Origin: an uncultured Rhodospirillaceae bacterium
GTDB taxonomy: Bacteria; Pseudomonadota; Alphaproteobacteria; Azospirillales; Azospirillaceae
Length of the DNA stretch: 55,694 nucleotides
Assembly (NCBI GenBank): GCA_937927415.1
Contig: CALBDS010000029.1
Coordinates: 1 to 55,694 of the forward strand
Direction of reading: 5' to 3'
Shown: positions 51,468 to 55,694 of the stretch, piece after piece
Numbering within the stretch: the stretch's first letter is position 1
How the letters are laid out: each line of letters opens with the position of its first letter
Program-made: the position numbers and the translations under genes
Notes under the pieces: model-generated
Seen by the model: the letters and a program-made list of their open reading frames with translations, nothing else
Told to the model about the DNA's origin: nothing
Databases searched by the model: none

Positions 51468-53117
51468 GTGTCGCCGCTCACCTTGCGCATTCTGGCCGTC
51501 AACGTTCTGGCGCTGGCGCTGCTGGTCGGCGCCCTGCTGTACCTGGGCCGCTACCAGGACCGGCTGATCGGGGCGGAGCTGGAATCCCTCAGGACCGAGG
51601 CGCGCATCTTCGCGTCCGCGCTGGGCGAAGGGGCGGTGCAGCCGGCGGAGGACGGCTCGCAGGGCGAAGCTTATGTGCTGTCGCCGGAACTGGCGCGCCA
51701 GATGGTGCGCCGTCTGGTGGAAACCACCGAAACCCGCACCCGCCTGTTCGCCGGCGACGGGCGGGAACTGTCCGACAGCCGGGTGCTGACCGGCTCCCCC
51801 GGCACCATCCAGATCGAGATGCTGCCCCCGCCCCGCGAACCGGGGGCGGCCCCCGCCCTTGCCGACCGCCTGTATGCCTGGCTGACCGACGTGATGCCGG
51901 AGCGTGAGAAGCTGCCCCTCTACCGCGAGGCCGACGACCCCACCAGCGCCGATTATCCCGACGTGGAGCGGGCGCTGGCGGGCGAGGTGGCGGCGACCGT
52001 CTGGCGGGTGGAGCGCACGGCCTCCCCCCCCGGCCTGATGCTGACGGTGGCGGTGCCGGTGCAGCGGTACAAGGCGGTGCTGGGTGCTGTCCTGCTGTCC
52101 CGCGACGGTCGCCCCATCGAAGAGGCGATCCGCTCCGTCCGTTTCGACATTCTGCGGGTGTTCGCCGGGGCGCTGGCGGTGACGGTGCTGCTGTCCTTCT
52201 ATCTCGCCAGCACCATCGCCCGCCCGGTGCGCAAGCTGGCGGTGGCGGCGGAGCGGGTGCGCTCCGGCCACCGGCCCGGCAAGCACCGCATGGGGGCCTT
52301 GCGGAAAGGCGGGCAGGGGGACGCCATCCCCGACTTCACCGCCCGCGGCGACGAGATCGGCGAGCTGTCGGGTGCGCTCCGGGCGATGACCGCTGCCTTG
52401 TGGGCGCGGATGGACGCCATCGAACGCTTTGCCGCCGATGTGGCCCACGAGATCAAGAACCCCCTGACCTCGCTGCGCAGCGCGGTGGAAACCGTGGGGC
52501 GGGTGGACGATCCCAGCCGCCGCGCCCGGCTGATGGCGGTGATCGCCGACGATGTGCAGCGGCTGGACCGTCTCATCACCGATATCTCCAACGCCTCGCG
52601 CCTCGACGCCGAACTCAGCCGCGCGGAATGGGAATCCCTTGATCTTGCCGCCATGCTGGCGATGCTGGGCGACCTCTACGCCGCCACCCGCGAAGAGGAT
52701 GAAAGCGTCCCCGCCATCCCGCGGGTGGAGGTGACGCCGGCCAAGGAGCCGCTGACCGTTCTCGGGCTGGAAGGGCGGCTGACCCAGGTGTTCCAGAACC
52801 TGATCGCGAATGCCCTGTCGTTCTCTCCGCCGGGGGGTGTCGTGCGGGTGGAGGCCCGGCGCAGCGGCGCCATGGTGGAAATCACCGTCGCCGATGACGG
52901 CCCCGGCATTCCTCAAGGCAAAGAGGACGCTATTTTTGAACGTTTCTATACGGAGCGTCCGGCGGGAGAGAAATTCGGCACCCATTCCGGCCTGGGACTC
53001 AGCATTTCCCGCCAGATCGTCGAAGCTCACGGCGGTATTATCACTGCGGCAAACCGACGCGCCGCCGATGACCGTGTTATCGGCGCCTTGTTCGTCGTCC
53101 GGTTGCCATTTGCGTAA
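51468..53117 (+). CDS. chvG: Sensor histidine kinase ChvG
   Basis: The product has 549 residues from the GTG at 51468; the frame is open from 51282, inside chvI, but alignment to ChvG favours a start near LVSPLTLRILAVN. A CTG or other start slightly upstream cannot be excluded. Order: membrane segment 1 (about 8-28), periplasmic sensor (about 30-225), membrane segment 2 (about 228-248), HAMP, HisKA with H327 in VAHEIKNPLTSLRSAVE, and an HATPase domain with FERFYTERP and HSGLGLSISRQIVE. ChvG senses envelope or pH stress in relatives, inhibited by the periplasmic protein ExoR in rhizobia. No exoR-like gene is in the window. Confidence 0.92.
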   Translation: MSPLTLRILAVNVLALALLVGALLYLGRYQDRLIGAELESLRTEARIFASALGEGAVQPAEDGSQGEAYVLSPELARQMVRRLVETTETRTRLFAGDGRELSDSRVLTGSPGTIQIEMLPPPREPGAAPALADRLYAWLTDVMPEREKLPLYREADDPTSADYPDVERALAGEVAATVWRVERTASPPGLMLTVAVPVQRYKAVLGAVLLSRDGRPIEEAIRSVRFDILRVFAGALAVTVLLSFYLASTIARPVRKLAVAAERVRSGHRPGKHRMGALRKGGQGDAIPDFTARGDEIGELSGALRAMTAALWARMDAIERFAADVAHEIKNPLTSLRSAVETVGRVDDPSRRARLMAVIADDVQRLDRLITDISNASRLDAELSRAEWESLDLAAMLAMLGDLYAATREEDESVPAIPRVEVTPAKEPLTVLGLEGRLTQVFQNLIANALSFSPPGGVVRVEARRSGAMVEITVADDGPGIPQGKEDAIFERFYTERPAGEKFGTHSGLGLSISRQIVEAHGGIITAANRRAADDRVIGALFVVRLPFA

Positions 53118-53256
53118 GGCACACCACCATTGTTGCAGTTTTGGGTGATCCGGGTGACAATGGCCCCCTCTTCCCCGCGTGGTGGCCTGTGACCGGGGGA
53201 GCGCCGGGATGTGCCGGCGTGCGACCGCGGTCCACACCCCAGTGGGGAGGATGTCC

Positions 53257-53631
53257 ATGACCCATTCCAACGGCGCCGATCCCGATGGGGGGGATCGGGG
53301 GAAGGTCGTCGATCTCGGCCGCTACCGTCTGGCCCGTCTGATCCGCGACGCCGGCCAGCAGCAGGGTGAACTGGCCCGCATGATGCGCGCCGCCACCGCC
53401 GAACGCGCCCAGTTGGCCGAAGCCCTGAACGGTGCTCAGCGGCATCTGGCCCGGATCGCGGACTCTTACAAGGTGCTGTTGGGGCGTTTGCAGCAGGAAA
53501 AGGACTTCCGCGAAGCCTGTCAGGCCGCGGCGGAGTTGGATGATCTCGATGAGATGATCCGGCGGCGCGATGCGCTCGCCAAGCAGTTGGAAGACATCCG
53601 GCGGAACACGGCGGCGTCGCGTGAGGGGTGA
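53257..53631 (+). CDS. Coiled-coil protein of unknown function downstream of chvG
   Basis: The product has 124 residues from the ATG at 53257, with GGGGAGG 6 bases upstream; the ATG at 53251 would lie directly on that site. A short motif VVDLGRYRLARLIRD near residues 17-31 is followed by long helices rich in Ala, Leu, Glu and Arg (residues 35-120) with a heptad-like pattern, so a coiled coil is likely. I do not recognise the family. In many alphaproteobacteria hprK and PTS genes follow chvG; they are absent here and this gene occupies the place. Its stop overlaps the first of three hairpins. Confidence 0.65.
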   Translation: MTHSNGADPDGGDRGKVVDLGRYRLARLIRDAGQQQGELARMMRAATAERAQLAEALNGAQRHLARIADSYKVLLGRLQQEKDFREACQAAAELDDLDEMIRRRDALAKQLEDIRRNTAASREG

Positions 53632-53699
53632 GCGCGGGGCGCTCACGCGAAGGGGCCGGCCCCTTCGCGCATCCCGGCCAAGGGCCGGTCGGCCCTTGG
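53628..53699. repeat. Three consecutive hairpins, same family as at 12189
   Basis: Stems at 53628-53635/53639-53646 (GTGAGCGC), 53647-53668 (perfect 22-bp palindrome GCGAAGGGGCC) and 53678-53686/53691-53699 (CCAAGGGCC / GGCCCTTGG). The last stem is identical to that at 12255-12276, with a different 4-base loop. It lies between convergent genes and may end both transcripts. Confidence 0.7.
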
Positions 53700-53711
53700 A
53701 TCCCATGGATA

Positions 53712-55694
53712 TCAAAGAACGTCGCGGTTCTTCACCAGCCAGTGCTGCATCAGCGGCACCCGCAGGCGCCAGCGGCCGTTTTCTGCCACCGCCAGCTCGC
53801 GGCGGTGCAGGGAACGGGCCACCGCCGGATCGGCGGGGGGCGGCTGGTCCGGCGTCACGGCAAAGCCGCGCACATACTCTTCCTCGCCGGGGATCACGCT
53901 TTCCCGCAGCAGCAATTGCCGCAGCACCATTTCCCCGCGCTGGGCGGCCCGGTCCAGCAGATCGCCGCGCCAGCCGTTGTCGAACACCGCCGCCTGCCGG
54001 TCGTTCACCTCGTCCACCGCCGCCTCGGCCAGCAACTGCACCAGATGCGGCCAGCCCCCCGCCGTGGCGTGCAGCCACCCGATGCCGTCCGCGCCCCAGA
54101 ATTCTGGCTTGATGTGCGGGCGCCGCGGATCGTCGCGCCCGCGGAACAGCGATGAATGGGCCAGTGGATCGGTCAGCAGCCGCTGCGTCTCGTCGCCCGT
54201 GAACATCCGCACCGGCACCATCCGCACGCTGATGAGGTGGGACGCCCAGTCGGGATGCTCCAACTCGTCGATGTGGTGCGACCCGGCGAACAGCCAGGTG
54301 ATCCGCCGGTGCGTCTGGATCGATTCCCGCACCGCCCCCAGCACGTCGTGGGGGAACGCCCCGGCCATGATCCGCAGGTCCAGCGTCTCGTACTCGTCCA
54401 GTGCCAGCAACAGCCGCCGGTCGTCCGCACCCCCGGCCAGCGCTTTATCGGCCCGCGCCAGCGTGCGCATCAGATCGGGCAGAGTGGCGGTGTCGGGCAG
54501 ATCCTCCGCCCATTCCAGCCGCTGGGCGATGCGCTGGCGCAGATGCCCGCAGAAATGCCCCAGATCCCCGCCGGCCAGAGGGTTTTGCAGCGACACCGTG
54601 ACCGGCAGCACCGTGGCGGGGATCAGCCCCTCCAGCCCCTTGAGGATGGTGGTCTTCCCCACCCGCCGCCGGCCATAGAGCAGCAGCCCCGGACACCCCC
54701 CGGCCAGCAGCACCTGCCGCTCCAGCTCCGCCAGCACATCGGGGCGGGTGACGAAGGCCTCCCGTTCCCGGTCCACCGGATCGCCGGCCCGGAACAATTG
54801 CCGCACGGCATCGGTGCCCTGGGCCGCCTGCTCCGCCTCCCGTTGCAGCGCTTCGGCCTCCGCCAGCCAGTGGGACGATGCGGCGCGCAATGCGCTCGCC
54901 AGCGGCTCATGGAACCCGGACACCGTGCCCTGAAACGCCAGGATGCGGTTGACCAGTTGGGTGGCGTGCAGGCTGCGGAACAGTTTGCGGTTGTGCGCGT
55001 CGATGTCCCGCCGGGTCTGGGCGATGACGGCGGCCTCCCGCTTCACCTGGGCGGTCTGGGTCAGGAAATCCTTATCCCCTTCCGGCAGGTCGGCGAGCGT
55101 GTCGCCCAAGCGGACAAGGGGCTGTTCGGCCGCCGCCCAGATCAGCAACGCCGTCTTCGCCTTCAGCGCCGCGTGCCGCTGGCTGGGATAAGTGGCGATC
55201 AGCCGGTCAATTTCGGCGGCGGCCCCCTTGGGATCGTGCCGGTGGTAATCGAGCAGGAGCGCGTCGAGACGGGGAAAAGCCAGGAGACAAGCGGCATCCC
55301 AGGCAACGGGGTGGTAGCGGTAATGTTCCCCCCGGACGCGGGGCCAGACCCAGAGCCAATGCAGCGGGTAATAGTAAAGACGGAGGAAGAACAGGTAATA
55401 AGCGAGTATCCAGCTTATCCCTCCGGCCACCCCTCCGGCCACCCCGAAGGCCACCCCTCCGGCCACCCCTACGGCCACCCCGAAGGCCACCCCGAAGGCC
55501 ACTCCTACGACCACCCCGAAGGCCACCCCTCCGGCCACCCCGAAGGCCACCCCGAAGGCCACCCCTCCGGCCACCCCTCCGGCCACCCCTCCGGCCACCC
55601 CTAAGGCCACCCCTCCGGCCACCCCGAAGGCCACCCCTACGGCCACCCCGAAGGCCACCCCTCCGGCCACCCCTACGGCCACCCCGAAGGCCAC
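53712..55694 (-). CDS. P-loop NTPase with Gly-Val tetrapeptide repeats (partial, N-terminus cut)
   Basis: At least 660 residues; the gene enters from the right edge and its true start lies outside. Residues 1-92 from the edge are about 23 copies of GVAx (x = G, F or V), then a strongly aromatic membrane-like segment (about 93-117: ISWILAYYLFFLRLYYYPLH). Residues about 130-330 are helical. The ATPase module has Walker A YGRRRVGKTT at about 340-349 and Walker B LLLALDEYE near 425; GSHHIDELEHPDW follows. It ends with a winged-helix-like part (LRRELAVAENGRWRLRVPLM-type). It resembles STAND-type NTPases but I cannot name a family. A membrane-inserted glycine-zipper N-terminus is inferred. Confidence 0.75.
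   Translation of the reverse strand: MAFGVAVGVAGGVAFGVAVGVAFGVAGGVALGVAGGVAGGVAGGVAFGVAFGVAGGVAFGVVVGVAFGVAFGVAVGVAGGVAFGVAGGVAGGISWILAYYLFFLRLYYYPLHWLWVWPRVRGEHYRYHPVAWDAACLLAFPRLDALLLDYHRHDPKGAAAEIDRLIATYPSQRHAALKAKTALLIWAAAEQPLVRLGDTLADLPEGDKDFLTQTAQVKREAAVIAQTRRDIDAHNRKLFRSLHATQLVNRILAFQGTVSGFHEPLASALRAASSHWLAEAEALQREAEQAAQGTDAVRQLFRAGDPVDREREAFVTRPDVLAELERQVLLAGGCPGLLLYGRRRVGKTTILKGLEGLIPATVLPVTVSLQNPLAGGDLGHFCGHLRQRIAQRLEWAEDLPDTATLPDLMRTLARADKALAGGADDRRLLLALDEYETLDLRIMAGAFPHDVLGAVRESIQTHRRITWLFAGSHHIDELEHPDWASHLISVRMVPVRMFTGDETQRLLTDPLAHSSLFRGRDDPRRPHIKPEFWGADGIGWLHATAGGWPHLVQLLAEAAVDEVNDRQAAVFDNGWRGDLLDRAAQRGEMVLRQLLLRESVIPGEEEYVRGFAVTPDQPPPADPAVARSLHRRELAVAENGRWRLRVPLMQHWLVKNRDVL
55419..55694 (-). 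repeat. 12-bp tandem repeats encoding GVAx units
   Basis: About 23 copies of a 12-bp unit (plus strand CCCTCCGGCCAC, CCCGAAGGCCAC or CCCTACGGCCAC) run to the window edge, so the total number is not known. The unit length is a multiple of three, so copy-number change alters repeat number but not frame. It lies inside the partial NTPase gene. Confidence 0.9.

Noticed and set aside
55419..55694. Possible CRISPR array at the right edge
   Set aside because: The 12-bp units are contiguous without spacers and continue an open reading frame.

Overview
The window looks like chromosomal DNA of a high-GC, flagellated alphaproteobacterium, most likely a member of the Rhodospirillales such as an Azospirillum relative. 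The lineage call rests on the very large NAD-dependent glutamate dehydrogenase, a ChvG/ChvI pair, a heparinase-like gene between purH and rsmB, FixL-type PAS domains, and a flagellin behind a sigma-54 type promoter. I cannot name a species. I see no rRNA, tRNA, CRISPR array, insertion sequence or complete prophage. I support 42 coding regions; one runs off the right edge.

Layout. 1-4,300: an AAA ATPase flanked by unusual palindromes, then a leftward set (TauE/SafE permease, TIGR02186-like protein, universal stress protein, MAPEG protein). 4,300-9,000: a membrane adenylate/guanylate cyclase, a bactofilin, an EI24/CysZ-like membrane protein and serB. 9,150-12,300: a large hybrid histidine kinase ending in a cluster of hairpins. 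12,300-15,050: the azlCD amino-acid exporter pair, an AraC regulator and a methyltransferase. 15,120-21,200: a Crp/Fnr regulator, MOSC, NUDIX, HEAT-repeat and GNAT proteins, an AT-rich acyltransferase island and a RidA protein. 21,200-23,550: a flagellin with a long regulated leader.

23,576-35,400: an S10-type peptidase; an orphan phage tail-fibre-like gene with exact 69-residue repeats; a VOC protein; a WYL regulator; and purH - heparinase - rsmB with a FkbM methyltransferase gene inserted. 35,479-42,840: a long hairpin element, a hybrid kinase with two FixL-like PAS domains and the 1619-residue glutamate dehydrogenase. 42,841-49,100: a 59-residue protein, a FemAB-like acyltransferase, motA, a peptide-binding protein and GTP-dependent PEP carboxykinase with three 17-bp repeats upstream. 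49,442-53,631: a HugZ-like protein, chvI, chvG and a coiled-coil protein. The right edge holds part of a P-loop NTPase whose visible N-terminus is about 23 four-residue Gly-Val repeats followed by an aromatic membrane segment.

Themes. Central carbon/nitrogen metabolism (gdh, pckG, purH, serB) is interleaved with much signal transduction (four kinases or regulators, a cyclase, Crp/Fnr, AraC and WYL regulators) and with cell-surface functions (flagellin, MotA, acyltransferases, FkbM, bactofilin). The least explained loci are the edge NTPase, the tail-fibre-like gene, the tandem haem-PAS kinase, and several families of palindromic intergenic elements. Where an open frame began upstream of the likely gene start I moved the start, using ribosome-binding sites, overlaps and family alignment from memory; those choices are stated per gene.
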